Positions 1-8,770 are shown, counted from the stretch's first letter. The stretch: DNA of 32,665 nt from JAAFIP01 sp043766985 (GCA_043766985.1 JAYUHM010000116.1:1-32665), one strand, 5' to 3'. Notes: generated from the letters alone by a model not told the origin. Numbers and translations are program-made.

Positions 1-12
1 GCTTCAACTAAA

Positions 13-102
13 GGAAGCTTGGCAGAGCGGTTGAATGCAGCAGTCTTGAAAACTGCCGAGGTTTTACGACCTCCGTGAGTTCGAATCTCACAGCTTCCGC
101 CA
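13..102 (+). tRNA. tRNA-Ser, anticodon TGA
   Basis: The sequence folds as a class II tRNA. The acceptor arm GGAAGCT (from 13) pairs with AGCTTCC (92-98), followed by discriminator G99 and an encoded CCA at 100-102. The anticodon stem is GCAGT/ACTGC (40-44 and 52-56) and the loop CTTGAAA carries TGA at 47-49. A long variable arm and the T-loop TTCGAAT follow. The long variable arm and TGA anticodon fit tRNA-Ser reading UCN codons. Confidence 0.97.
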
Positions 103-142
103 AGTTAGCCAAGAGTCAAGCTCAGACTCCAACGGCTCCGGC

Positions 143-262
143 TTAAACAGCCCCGCGACGGTGCCGCAGGCGAGAGCGCTGCAGGGCAAAAAATTCGAGC
201 ATGCCCCAAGCCATGCAGGCCGGTATCGCAATGACCCGAAAAAAAGCAGCTTTATGCATCAT
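143..262 (-). CDS. possible 39-residue single-pass membrane peptide
   Basis: I do not recognise a family. The reading frame starts at an ATG at 262 with AAGGTG about seven bases upstream, and stops with TAA at 143-145. The product has one hydrophobic stretch (about residues 7-26, containing IPACMAWGMLEFFAL) followed by an arginine-rich tail (RSRLRHRR), the usual layout of a small inner-membrane peptide with a cytoplasmic C-terminus. Third codon positions are G/C-rich, as in neighbouring genes. It is the only feature I can support in the 333-base gap between the tRNA and the peptidase gene. A chance ORF remains possible. Confidence 0.4.
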   Translation of the reverse strand: MMHKAAFFRVIAIPACMAWGMLEFFALQRSRLRHRRGAV

Positions 263-435
263 CGTAGAGCACCTTAAAGGTTTGTAGCTAACGAGTAAGA
301 CTACACCTGTGATGTGACGATTGTGTGTCAGTGCAGAATTACGACGCCTGATGCGCAAATCTCTCCGTTAGCTTGCAGCGCCTGTATGCTCTGCTGCCAT
401 GATGACCGTGTTGCAGTCATGTGCGTTAAACCACC

Positions 436-1452
436 GTGACCCTACCCAAACTGCCTGAGCTGGACGCTTTGGAGCGCATCATTGAATTGGGTGCTGGCTG
501 GCTAGAGGCGCGTGTTGTTTGCGACGTCCATCTGCCTGGCGGCGGCAGTTACCCGGTACATGTGATTACCTTGGGTAGCCCTTCGCACCATGTGCCCGCA
601 GTGGGCTACTTTGGTGGTGTGCATGGTCTGGAGCGCATCGGCGCTGGAGTGGTGATTGCCTATCTGCAAAGCTTGGTCATGCGCCTGCAGTGGGACAGCA
701 CATTGCACAAGCAGCTTGAATCGGTGCGACTGGTGTTTATGCCCGTGGTTAACCCCGGCGGCATGGGCTTGGGCACCCGGGCCAACCCCAACGGGGTAGA
801 CCTTATGCGCAATGCGCCTGTCGATGCGCACGACCCGGTGCCCTTCTTGGTAGGTGGACAGCGCATCAGCTCAGGAATACCGTGGTACCGGGGCTCCAAG
901 GGCCAGCCCATGGAGATTGAAAATCAAGCCGTGTGCGATGTCGTGCAAGCAGAGTTATTGACGCGCGACTTCAGCGTGTCGGTAGACTGCCATTCAGGCT
1001 TTGGTGCCCGCGACCGTGTCTGGTTTCCTTATGCGCATACCCGCGCGCCCATTGTCCATTTGGCAGAAATGCACGCGCTTAAAAGTATTTTTGTGCAGTC
1101 CAACAGCCACCACCGCTACATCATTGAGCCGCAAAGCCTGCAGTACCTCGCGCATGGTGACCTATGGGACTATTTGTACCTTCAGTCATCCAAGGCGCAG
1201 CCGCAGCGGGTGTTTTTACCGCTGACGCTGGAGATGGGCTCTTGGCTGTGGGTGAAGAAAAACCCACGCCAGCTTTTCTCGCGACACGGCATTTTTAATC
1301 CTTTGATTGAACACCGCCAGCAACGCGTGCTGCGCCAGCACCAGCTGCTGCTGGATTTTTTGTCCCGTGCAGCCTGCGGCCACGCGCTGTGGCTACCCAA
1401 GGCTGAGACCCGCGCCCAACAGCACGCACGCGCTCTGCAAGAGTGGTATTAA
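436..1452 (+). CDS. M14-family zinc carboxypeptidase-like protein
   Basis: A 338-residue protein of the M14 / succinylglutamate desuccinylase-like superfamily, expected to hydrolyse a C-terminal peptide or amide bond with one zinc ion. Visible motifs: HxxE zinc ligands His63 and Glu66 in GGVHGLERIG, Arg125 of the substrate-carboxylate motif in NPNGVDLMRN, third zinc ligand His186 in VDCHSGFG, and the likely catalytic Glu266 in LTLEMGSW. No signal peptide is seen, so it is probably cytoplasmic. The start is GTG at 436; I see no better ATG. The next gene begins six bases after the stop, so the two are probably co-transcribed. The substrate cannot be told from sequence. Confidence 0.82.
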   Translation: MTLPKLPELDALERIIELGAGWLEARVVCDVHLPGGGSYPVHVITLGSPSHHVPAVGYFGGVHGLERIGAGVVIAYLQSLVMRLQWDSTLHKQLESVRLVFMPVVNPGGMGLGTRANPNGVDLMRNAPVDAHDPVPFLVGGQRISSGIPWYRGSKGQPMEIENQAVCDVVQAELLTRDFSVSVDCHSGFGARDRVWFPYAHTRAPIVHLAEMHALKSIFVQSNSHHRYIIEPQSLQYLAHGDLWDYLYLQSSKAQPQRVFLPLTLEMGSWLWVKKNPRQLFSRHGIFNPLIEHRQQRVLRQHQLLLDFLSRAACGHALWLPKAETRAQQHARALQEWY

Positions 1453-1458
1453 AGCGCC

Positions 1459-2220
1459 ATGACCGACAACACGGCTACCTGGATACTTCTGCGTGGCTTG
1501 ACTCGCGAAAGCGGGCACTGGGGGGAGTTTGTGGCGCAATTTCAGCAGGCGCTGCCGGATGCCCAAGTGATCACTCTTGACCTACCGGGTAATGGCGTGT
1601 TCAACCAACAGCCCAGTCCTTGGCGAGTGCAAGACATGGTGGCGCATTGCCGCGCTAAGCTTGCATTACGCCGCCTTGCGCCCCCCTACCATGTGCTGGC
1701 CATGTCTCTGGGGGCCATGGTGGCGGTGGCATGGGGCAAGGCCTATCCACAGGAGTTGGCTGCCCAAGTGCTGATCAACACCAGCATGCGGCCCTTCAAC
1801 CCTTTTTACGAGCGACTCTTGCCCGCCAACTATGGCGCTTCGTTAAAACTGGTTTTGCTAGATGCTGCACCCCAGGTATGGGAGCAAACGGTGCTGCGTC
1901 TTACCAGTAACCGAGGTGATGCATCGGTATTACCGCAGTGGTTGAGCATCAGGCAGCGTAGACCCGTTGCCCGCGCCAATGCGTTGAGGCAACTGTTTGC
2001 TGCTGCACGCTTTCGCGCTGACAGCGCAGCGCCCGTAACTCCCACTCTGGTGTTAGCCAGTGAGCAAGATCATCTGGTGTCTGTAGCCTGCTCCAAAGCA
2101 CTGGCCAGGCATTGGCAGTGTGCCCAGCGCCTGCACCCCAGCGCCGGGCATGACCTGCCTTTGGACGATGGGCTGTGGGTTGCCCTGCAAGTGCGGGATT
2201 GGTTAGCAAGGCTAGGCTAA
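1459..2220 (+). CDS. alpha/beta hydrolase
   Basis: A 253-residue alpha/beta-hydrolase fold protein with a complete likely triad: Ser83 in the nucleophile elbow (LAMSLGA, with Ala in place of the usual first Gly), Asp204 in LASEQDHLV and His231 in SAGHDLP. The oxyanion-hole region near the N-terminus reads LLRGLTRESGHWGEF. It follows the M14 peptidase gene by six bases and presumably shares its transcript, so a linked hydrolytic pathway is possible. The substrate is unknown. Its 3' end overlaps the convergent ureG by nine bases, leaving no room for a dedicated terminator. Confidence 0.82.
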   Translation: MTDNTATWILLRGLTRESGHWGEFVAQFQQALPDAQVITLDLPGNGVFNQQPSPWRVQDMVAHCRAKLALRRLAPPYHVLAMSLGAMVAVAWGKAYPQELAAQVLINTSMRPFNPFYERLLPANYGASLKLVLLDAAPQVWEQTVLRLTSNRGDASVLPQWLSIRQRRPVARANALRQLFAAARFRADSAAPVTPTLVLASEQDHLVSVACSKALARHWQCAQRLHPSAGHDLPLDDGLWVALQVRDWLARLG

Positions 2221-2877
2221 TGCGGTTTGCAGCATGCCCTTGGTCTCAATAAACGAGACCACCTGGTCTACCCCTACCAGCGTTTTTAAATTCGTCATCA
2301 CATAGGGCCGCGCGCCGCTGGCATGTTGGCGCATGCGCTGGGTATCGGCTTCCATCACGTCCAAATTAGCGCCTACATAGGGCGCCAAGTCGGTTTTGTT
2401 GATGACGAACAGGTCGCTCTTGGTAATGCCGGGGCCGCCTTTGCGGGGGATTTTTTCGCCCGCTGCAACGTCGATCACATAGATGGTCAGGTCGGACAGC
2501 TCGGGGCTGAAAGTAGCGGCCAGGTTGTCGCCGCCGCTTTCTACAAACACGATGTCGGCATTAGGGAACTGCTCCAGCATGCGGTCGATGGCTTCCAGGT
2601 TGATGGAGGCGTCTTCGCGGATGGCGGTGTGCGGGCAACCGCCCGTTTCTACGCCCATGATGCGCTGCGCTTCCAACGCACCGCTCACGGTGAGAATGCG
2701 CTGGTCTTCCTTGGTGTAAATATCATTGGTGATGGCGACCAAGTCGTATTTGTCACGCATGGCTTTGCACAGCATTTCCAGCAGGGTGGTTTTGCCTGAA
2801 CCCACCGGGCCGCCTATGCCTACGCGCAGAGGGGGGAGTTTTTTTGTACGGTTTTTGATGTGGTGTAGATTAGTCAT
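2212..2877 (-). CDS. ureG: urease accessory GTPase UreG
   Basis: UreG is a SIMIBI-class GTPase that delivers nickel to apo-urease in complex with UreF, UreD and UreE. The 221-residue product has the P-loop GPVGSGKT (residues 23-30), the nickel-binding Cys-Pro-His motif at 81-83 in GGCPHTAIRED, VESGGDNL, and the guanine-specificity segment NKTDLAPYVGA. Length is typical of bacterial UreG (about 200-220). Its ATG overlaps the ureF stop (ATGA at 2874-2877), which implies translational coupling. It is the last gene of the minus-strand urease operon and runs tail-to-tail into the hydrolase gene. Confidence 0.97.
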   Translation of the reverse strand: MTNLHHIKNRTKKLPPLRVGIGGPVGSGKTTLLEMLCKAMRDKYDLVAITNDIYTKEDQRILTVSGALEAQRIMGVETGGCPHTAIREDASINLEAIDRMLEQFPNADIVFVESGGDNLAATFSPELSDLTIYVIDVAAGEKIPRKGGPGITKSDLFVINKTDLAPYVGANLDVMEADTQRMRQHASGARPYVMTNLKTLVGVDQVVSFIETKGMLQTALA

Positions 2878-3584
2878 GATCGGAACAATCTTGAGTATTG
2901 AGTTTCGTGTTGCGCAGACAAAATTGCCAGCATGGGGCTGAAAGCTTGGCGTTGGCTGTCTTGCAGGCTGATCGCGTAATCCACGGCGCTGGGAATATTA
3001 TCGGCCAACCGTGCCAATATGCGTTGGCCTGCGCTTTGGCCGAGAGGGATGGATTTGACGGCAGCTGCCACCATGTTTTCGGCCCAACCGAAAGCAAAAG
3101 CCAGGCAAGAGTCGCGCACGCTGGCTAGGGTGCTACTGGCAGCTAAGGCAAAAGCGATTGGGTAAGTAGCGGGTTGATCGTCAGCGCTGTGCTCTTGAAA
3201 TTGTTGCAAAGCGAGGGCGCTGTGCTCGTTGAGTTGTTGGTGCCACTGCGCTAGTGATCGGCCCATTTGTTCGGTTTGCAAACGAAACTCGTGGCTCTCG
3301 CGCGTTTGCAATACCCACTGGTTGAGTTCCACCACGCGCGACATATCTGCACGCCGCCATGCGGGGATGGCTTTGGCAATCACTGCCAAATCGCCACGGG
3401 ACAGGCTGAGTTGCAATTGGTCAATCAACCAATTGCTTGCTTCTAATTCCGTAGCAGCTTGTGCACTATTAATTGCTGCTTCCAAGCCTTCTGAATATGA
3501 AAACCCGCCTACTGGCAGCGCGGGAGACGCGAGCCAGATGAGTTGCAGAAGGCTAGGCGCAGGCAGTGCCGTGGGGTTGTGCAT
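2874..3584 (-). CDS. ureF: urease accessory protein UreF
   Basis: A 236-residue UreF. It bridges UreD and UreG in the urease activation complex and gates GTPase-dependent nickel transfer. The conserved N-terminal block LASPALPVGGFSYSEGLEAA (residues 18-37) and the C-terminal IPSAVDYAISLQ region are diagnostic. Start and stop codons overlap those of its neighbours (TGATG with ureE, ATGA with ureG). Residues 35-48 (AAINSAQAATELEA) are encoded by a stretch resembling the dispersed GCTTGTGC repeat read antisense, so the helix after the signature motif may be partly repeat-derived. Confidence 0.96.
   Translation of the reverse strand: MHNPTALPAPSLLQLIWLASPALPVGGFSYSEGLEAAINSAQAATELEASNWLIDQLQLSLSRGDLAVIAKAIPAWRRADMSRVVELNQWVLQTRESHEFRLQTEQMGRSLAQWHQQLNEHSALALQQFQEHSADDQPATYPIAFALAASSTLASVRDSCLAFAFGWAENMVAAAVKSIPLGQSAGQRILARLADNIPSAVDYAISLQDSQRQAFSPMLAILSAQHETQYSRLFRS
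3440..3480 (+). repeat. dispersed GCTTGTGC repeat, weak copy within ureF
   Basis: TTCCGTAGCAGCTTGTGCAC followed by TATTAATTGCTGCT keeps the central AGCAGCTTGTGC. The outer parts are diverged. ureF reads it antisense as AINSAQAATEL, parallel to the antisense reading in the DUF455 gene (IAQAASL). It is the least certain copy in this list. Confidence 0.4.
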
Positions 3585-4129
3585 CAGTGGCTATGGTGAT
3601 CGTGGGCTTTTGCAGGCTCAGCACCAGGTGCGTGGCTGTGCGCGTGGTCGTGGCTGCCTGTATGTGCATGCCCGCCTTGCGCATAGGCACCCGCTTCGGG
3701 TTCAAACGGCTCGGTCACGGTGTTGACTATCAAATGCATCGCCTGCAGCATGTCAGCCAGCACATGGTCTGGCTCAATTTTTAGGTGATCGGGTTTCAAC
3801 TCAATCTGCACATGCCGGTTACCCAAGTGGTAGGCTGCGCGAATCAAATCGTAAGGTGTGCCATGCGCGCTGCAATGCGTGATACGCAGCACCGTTTGCG
3901 GAGCCGCCAGCACGCGCACCAGCGAGCCGTCCTCAGCCACCAGCACATCGCCACCACGCACGGTGGTGCCGCGCGGCAAAAACACGCCGAGTTGCCGCCC
4001 CGCAGAGTCAGTGCAGTCGAAGCGGCTTTTTTGGCGCACGTCCCAGTCGAGTTTTACGGTGTGGGCGCGTTTGAGCAACACGGGTGCCAGACCTGCGCCT
4101 TGAGAAACCAATTTAGAACAATTCAGCAC
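3584..4129 (-). CDS. ureE: urease accessory metallochaperone UreE
   Basis: UreE binds nickel as a dimer and hands it to UreG. The 181-residue product shows the N-terminal peptide-binding domain (QGAGLAPVLLKRAHTVKLDW, residues 10-29) and the metal-binding domain with GNRHVQIE and the DHVLADML segment. A histidine-rich tail covers about residues 153-181 (GGHAHTGSHDHAHSHAP, ending DHHSH), typical of nickel-storing UreE. The frame opens with GTG at 4129; the ATG at 4131 is out of frame. The stop of the preceding 110-residue gene lies one base upstream. The GTG start and tight junction fit the idea that something was inserted upstream of ureE. Confidence 0.95.
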   Translation of the reverse strand: MLNCSKLVSQGAGLAPVLLKRAHTVKLDWDVRQKSRFDCTDSAGRQLGVFLPRGTTVRGGDVLVAEDGSLVRVLAAPQTVLRITHCSAHGTPYDLIRAAYHLGNRHVQIELKPDHLKIEPDHVLADMLQAMHLIVNTVTEPFEPEAGAYAQGGHAHTGSHDHAHSHAPGAEPAKAHDHHSH

Positions 4130-4130
4130 A

Positions 4131-4463
4131 TCAACCTTTTGTATATAAATACCAAATCAAAATGACAGCGCAAGCAATCAACACGTTGAACCATAGACTG
4201 TTGGAATTTTCAAGTTGTATGCCATTCCAAGCCCAGTTCATTAGTGTGCCAATAGCTGTACCTACAGAGGCTTTAAATATCAGGCCCATTGCAGCGAATA
4301 AACCAGCACAACCAATGATGGTATTTTTCCAATTAAATATTAAAAACCCTTTATCAAAGTCATGGCCAACAATGAAGTGGAAAAATAAACCAACAAATAC
4401 ACCGAGTACTGCACCCCAGATAGCGCCCATACAGGCCGATACAAATCGTTCGTGTAATTCCAT
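4131..4463 (-). CDS. three-helix membrane protein inserted between ureC and ureE
   Basis: I do not recognise a family for this 110-residue protein. It has three likely membrane segments: about residues 8-33 (glycine-zipper pattern GAIWGAVLGVFVG), 48-66 and 90-107 (WFNVLIACAVILIWYLY), with a short charged loop between the first two. Base composition is about 40% GC, clearly below the flanking urease genes, which suggests recent acquisition. It starts 29 bases after the ureC stop and ends one base before ureE, so it is read within the urease operon. It does not resemble the nickel permeases UreH or UreJ in length or in HX4D-type motifs. The C-terminal LIACAV stretch loosely resembles the dispersed-repeat peptide LIAACA, but the DNA match is weak. 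Confidence 0.72.
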   Translation of the reverse strand: MELHERFVSACMGAIWGAVLGVFVGLFFHFIVGHDFDKGFLIFNWKNTIIGCAGLFAAMGLIFKASVGTAIGTLMNWAWNGIQLENSNSLWFNVLIACAVILIWYLYTKG

Positions 4464-4491
4464 CGCCAGAGCGTAACTCAGATTGAATCAA

Positions 4492-6236
<1,745 letters not shown>

Positions 6237-6237
<1 letters not shown>

Positions 6238-6542
6238 CACAGCTTTCCTTGCACTTGGGCGTTAAATCCGTACACCTTGCGCTCACCCGCGTAGTCCACC
6301 AGCTCCACGGTGCGTTGCTGGCCGGGCTCAAAGCGTACAGCCAGGCCGCTGGCAATATTGAGGCGCATGCCGCGGGCCGCCAGGCGGTCAAAGCTGAGGG
6401 CCGCATTGGTCTCTGCAAAATGGTAGTGCGAGCCGACTTGGATGGGCCTGTCACCCGCGTTCTTGACCAGCAGAGTGATGGCGCGTCGCCCCACGTTCAA
6501 AGCATGATCACCGCTGTCGGTGATCAATTCACCGGGGATCAT
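6237..6542 (-). CDS. ureB: urease beta subunit UreB
   Basis: A 101-residue structural urease subunit that packs with UreA and UreC in the (UreABC)3 holoenzyme. It starts with the canonical MIPGELI at the ATG at 6542, although the frame stays open further upstream. Hallmarks include GDHALNVGRRAITLLVKNAG, RPIQVGSHYHFAETN and RLNIASGLAVRFEPG. Its start overlaps the stop of the preceding small gene (ATGA, 6539-6542) and its stop overlaps ureC (TGATG), so translation is likely coupled through this stretch. Confidence 0.97.
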
Positions 6543-6724
6543 TTGCCGCCCCGGCTGAGCCAAACAGCCACGGCCACCATCGCGCCCAGCGCCACAAAGC
6601 CCCACACATCAGTGGCATGCCAGTGGGAACCTGTCAAACCATGGTTTTCATGGGCAAATGTGCCACCAGCCCAATGGAACATAGCACAAGCAGCTATTAA
6701 TTTAGTAGTATTTGTTTTGAACAT
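6539..6724 (-). CDS. small exported/membrane protein between ureA and ureB
   Basis: A 61-residue protein with a signal-like N-terminus (MFKTNTTKLIAACAMFHWAG, possible cleavage after GTFA), a His-rich patch (HENHGLTGSHWHATD, residues 25-39), a hydrophobic helix (about 40-56, VWGFVALGAMVAVAVWL) and a positive end (SRGGK). It sits where some betaproteobacteria carry the HupE/UreJ nickel permease but is far too short for one. The His patch invites a role in nickel handling, which is inference. The ATGA overlap with ureB supports real translation. Residues 5-20 are encoded by a copy of the dispersed hairpin repeat, so its signal sequence appears repeat-derived. Confidence 0.75.
   Translation of the reverse strand: MFKTNTTKLIAACAMFHWAGGTFAHENHGLTGSHWHATDVWGFVALGAMVAVAVWLSRGGK
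6662..6708 (-). repeat. dispersed GCTTGTGC hairpin repeat, copy within the small ureA-ureB gene
   Basis: Read on the minus strand: CTACTAAATTAATAG (imperfect hairpin), then CTGCTTGTGCTATG, then TTCCATTGGGCTGGTGGC. It is one of the best-preserved copies. It lies in frame in the 61-residue gene and encodes TTKLIAACAMFHWAGG. Confidence 0.8.
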
Positions 6725-6777
6725 GCAAGACCTCTTTGATTAAAATTACGCGCGAGTGAATGCCGTGACTGGATAAT

Positions 6778-7080
6778 TTATGCAATCGGCTGATGCACCG
6801 TCACCAGTTTGGTGCCATCGGGGAAGGTGGCTTCTACCTGAATGTCCGGAATCATCTCGGCGATGCCGTCCATCACGTCGGCGCGGGTCAGCACAGCGCG
6901 GCCTTCGCTCATCAGCGCCGCCACCGTTTTGCCGTCGCGGGCGCCCTCCATCACGTAGGCGCTGATCAACGCAACCGCCTCGGGATAGTTGAGCTTGAGC
7001 CCTCGCGCCTTGCGCCGCTCGGCCAGCAGGGCGGCGGTGAAGATCAACAGCTTGTCTTTTTCACGTGGCGTGAGTTCCAT
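6778..7080 (-). CDS. ureA: urease gamma subunit UreA
   Basis: A 100-residue structural urease subunit. It begins with the canonical MELTPREKDKLLIF, so I take the ATG at 7080 rather than the longer open frame. Conserved blocks are LNYPEAVALISAYVMEGARD and the end GTKLVTVHQPIA. It is the first gene of the minus-strand urease operon. A sigma-54-type promoter lies about 40 bases upstream (7119-7133), with NtrC-like sites beyond it. The usual first gene of such operons, ureD, is missing here and lies about 6.3 kb away at 13367-14212. Confidence 0.97.
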   Translation of the reverse strand: MELTPREKDKLLIFTAALLAERRKARGLKLNYPEAVALISAYVMEGARDGKTVAALMSEGRAVLTRADVMDGIAEMIPDIQVEATFPDGTKLVTVHQPIA

Positions 7081-7118
7081 GGATTTAGGTCTCTGTGGCT
7101 TACTTATATAGAGGCATC

Positions 7119-7133
7119 GCAACTATTGTGCCT
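7119..7133 (-). promoter_or_regulatory. sigma-54 (-24/-12) promoter for the urease operon
   Basis: On the minus strand the sequence is AGGCAC-AATAG-TTGC. It has GG and GC dinucleotides at the required spacing and differs from the consensus TGGCAC-N5-TTGC at one base. The predicted transcript start is near 7107, giving a leader of about 27 bases before the ureA ATG. This fits NtrC-controlled urease. Confidence 0.78.
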
Positions 7134-7179
7134 GTGCTGCCTTGTGGTGCGCGGTGATTTACGGATCTTTTTGGTGCGC

Positions 7180-7196
7180 CGCATCCATTTGGTGCC
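7180..7196. promoter_or_regulatory. putative NtrC-binding site (ureA-proximal)
   Basis: CGCATCCATTTGGTGCC matches the NtrC model TGCACTAAAATGGTGCA mainly in the left GCA and the right TGGTGC. Two more TGGTGC half-sites in the same orientation start at 7145 and 7172. It lies about 75-90 bases upstream of the predicted ureA transcript start, a normal enhancer distance. Confidence 0.5.
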
Positions 7197-7231
7197 ATTG
7201 CCATAGCCTGCTGCGCTAGTAAAACGGCCAT

Positions 7232-7248
7232 GGTACTAAAACGGTGCA
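7232..7248. promoter_or_regulatory. putative NtrC-binding site (urt-proximal)
   Basis: GGTACTAAAACGGTGCA matches the classical NtrC site TGCACTAAAATGGTGCA at 13-14 of 17 positions. A related half-repeat (AGTAAAACGG) lies 17 bases upstream at 7218-7227. The site is about 100 bases upstream of the predicted urtA transcript start. Confidence 0.65.
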
Positions 7249-7321
7249 GTTAAATCCAGCCATGGCGACACAAGGCAGGGTTTGTATCTACTTACAGGCG
7301 CTAGACGATTTTTATTTGAAT

Positions 7322-7337
7322 TGGCACAAGAGTTGCA
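7322..7337 (+). promoter_or_regulatory. sigma-54 (-24/-12) promoter for the urt operon
   Basis: TGGCAC-AAGAG-TTGCA is a full match to the sigma-54 consensus TGGCAC-N5-TTGCA. The predicted transcript start near 7348 leaves a leader of about 48 bases to the urtA ATG. Together with upstream NtrC-like sites it predicts induction of urea uptake under nitrogen limitation. Confidence 0.88.
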
Positions 7338-7395
7338 AATAGTTATTCGATCACACCGATCGTCCTTCAACCAATTCACTCTCTGGAGAACACAC

Positions 7396-8664
7396 ATGAA
7401 CCGTCGCGGCACTCTTAAGTCGCTTACCGCTTCCATTGCCTTGGGTCTGGGCATGTCTAGCGCAGCATTTGCACAAGCTGGTGGCACTATCAAGGTAGGC
7501 ATTTTGCACAGCCTGTCGGGCACCATGGCTATCTCTGAGACAGTGTTGAAAGACACTGTGCTGATGGCCATTGACGAGATCAATGCCAAGGGCGGCGTGA
7601 TGGGAAAAAAGCTCGAGCCTGTGATTGTCGATCCAGCATCCAACTGGCCCCTGTTCGCAGAAAAAACCAAGCAACTGCTCACACAAGACAAAGTCTCCGT
7701 CATCTTCGGTTGCTGGACCAGCGTGTCACGTAAATCGGTGTTGCCAGTAGTGGAAGAGCTGAACGGCTTGCTGTTCTACCCCGTGCAGTACGAAGGTGAA
7801 GAGCTCTCCAAAAACGTGTTCTACACCGGTGCAGCGCCTAACCAGCAGGCTATTCCTGCGGTGGACTACCTGATGAGCAAAGACGGCGGCGCGGCCAAGC
7901 GCTGGGTATTGCTGGGCACCGACTATGTGTACCCACGCACCACCAACAAAATCTTGCGCGCCTACCTCAAGAGCAAGGGCGTGAAAGACACCGACATCGA
8001 CGAGAAGTACACCCCGTTTGGCCATTCGGACTACCAGACCATCGTGGCTGACGTGAAGAAATTCTCTGCTGGCGGCAAAACCGCCGTAGTGTCCACTATC
8101 AACGGTGACTCCAACGTGCCTTTCTACAAAGAGCTGGGTAACGCAGGTTTGAAGGCCAAAGACGTGCCCGTAGTCGCCTTCTCCGTAGGCGAAGAAGAGC
8201 TGCGCGGCGTGGACACCAAGCCGCTGGTAGGCCACTTGGCTGCGTGGAACTACTTCCAGTCGATCAAGAGCCCAGCCAACGCCGAGTTTGAAAAGAAGTG
8301 GGCTGCGTACGCCAAAGCCAAGGGCATAGCTGGTCACAAAGACAAGCCTTTGACCAATGACCCGATGGAGGCTACTTACATCGGTATCAACATGTGGAAG
8401 CAAGCCGTAGAAAAGGCCAAGTCCACCGACACCGACAAAGTCATTGCCGCCATGGCTGGCCAAACCTTCACCGCACCTTCTGGCATTACCAGCAAGATGG
8501 ACGAGAAAAACCACCACCTGCACAAGAGCGTGTTCATCAGCGAGATCAAAGCCGACGGCCAGTTCAACGTGGTGTGGAAGACACCAGGCCCCGTCAAGGC
8601 CAAGCCATGGTCACCTTACATCGAGGGCAACGACAAGAAGCCTGACGAGCCAGCAAAGAAGTAA
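7396..8664 (+). CDS. urtA: urea ABC transporter substrate-binding protein UrtA
   Basis: A periplasmic urea-binding protein that feeds the UrtBCDE importer. The ATG at 7396 is chosen because GGAGAA lies just upstream and it opens a normal signal peptide (MNRRGTLKSLTASIALGLGM, cleavage after AFA about residue 26). The 422-residue product contains the family blocks KVGILHSLSGTMAISE, ASNWPLFAEKTKQLL, GCWTSVSRKSVLPV and LLFYPVQYEGEE, which distinguish UrtA/AmiC-like proteins from branched-chain amino-acid binders. It is the first gene of urtABCDE behind a sigma-54 promoter. Two hairpins follow before urtB, probably to protect or separate the abundant urtA message. Confidence 0.97.
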   Translation: MNRRGTLKSLTASIALGLGMSSAAFAQAGGTIKVGILHSLSGTMAISETVLKDTVLMAIDEINAKGGVMGKKLEPVIVDPASNWPLFAEKTKQLLTQDKVSVIFGCWTSVSRKSVLPVVEELNGLLFYPVQYEGEELSKNVFYTGAAPNQQAIPAVDYLMSKDGGAAKRWVLLGTDYVYPRTTNKILRAYLKSKGVKDTDIDEKYTPFGHSDYQTIVADVKKFSAGGKTAVVSTINGDSNVPFYKELGNAGLKAKDVPVVAFSVGEEELRGVDTKPLVGHLAAWNYFQSIKSPANAEFEKKWAAYAKAKGIAGHKDKPLTNDPMEATYIGINMWKQAVEKAKSTDTDKVIAAMAGQTFTAPSGITSKMDEKNHHLHKSVFISEIKADGQFNVVWKTPGPVKAKPWSPYIEGNDKKPDEPAKK

Positions 8665-8677
8665 TTTTGCCTAGCTA

Positions 8678-8742
8678 GTAGTTGGCTAAATACCAACTAC
8701 ACCCCTGAACGGCGTGGTGGTGACACGTTACCCCACGCCGTT
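8678..8742 (+). other. two intercistronic hairpins between urtA and urtB
   Basis: The first is GTAGTTGG-(7)-CCAACTAC at 8678-8700, a perfect 8-bp stem. The second is AACGGCGTGG (8708-8717) paired with CCACGCCGTT (8733-8742), a perfect 10-bp stem. Neither is followed by a T-run, so partial termination or mRNA stabilisation is likelier than full termination. This would let the binding protein be made in excess over the permease. Confidence 0.6.
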
Positions 8743-8770
8743 GCTACGTCTAAAAATGAAATGAACCACG

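Noticed and set aside
4141..4195. Possible tenth hairpin-repeat copy at the end of the 110-residue membrane gene (LIACAV)
   Set aside because: Alignment needs a two-base shift and the GCTTGTGC core is changed. A hydrophobic helix can resemble the repeat peptide by chance.
7345..7390. Possible second copy of the TTCGGGCTGAGCCTGTCGAA repeat upstream of urtA (frame reading PESELVEGRS)
   Set aside because: The DNA match is too poor, and the region is explained by the urtA leader and ribosome-binding site.
7726..8523. 265-codon open frame opposite urtA
   Set aside because: It is an antisense shadow; urtA is supported by signal peptide, ribosome-binding site and family motifs.
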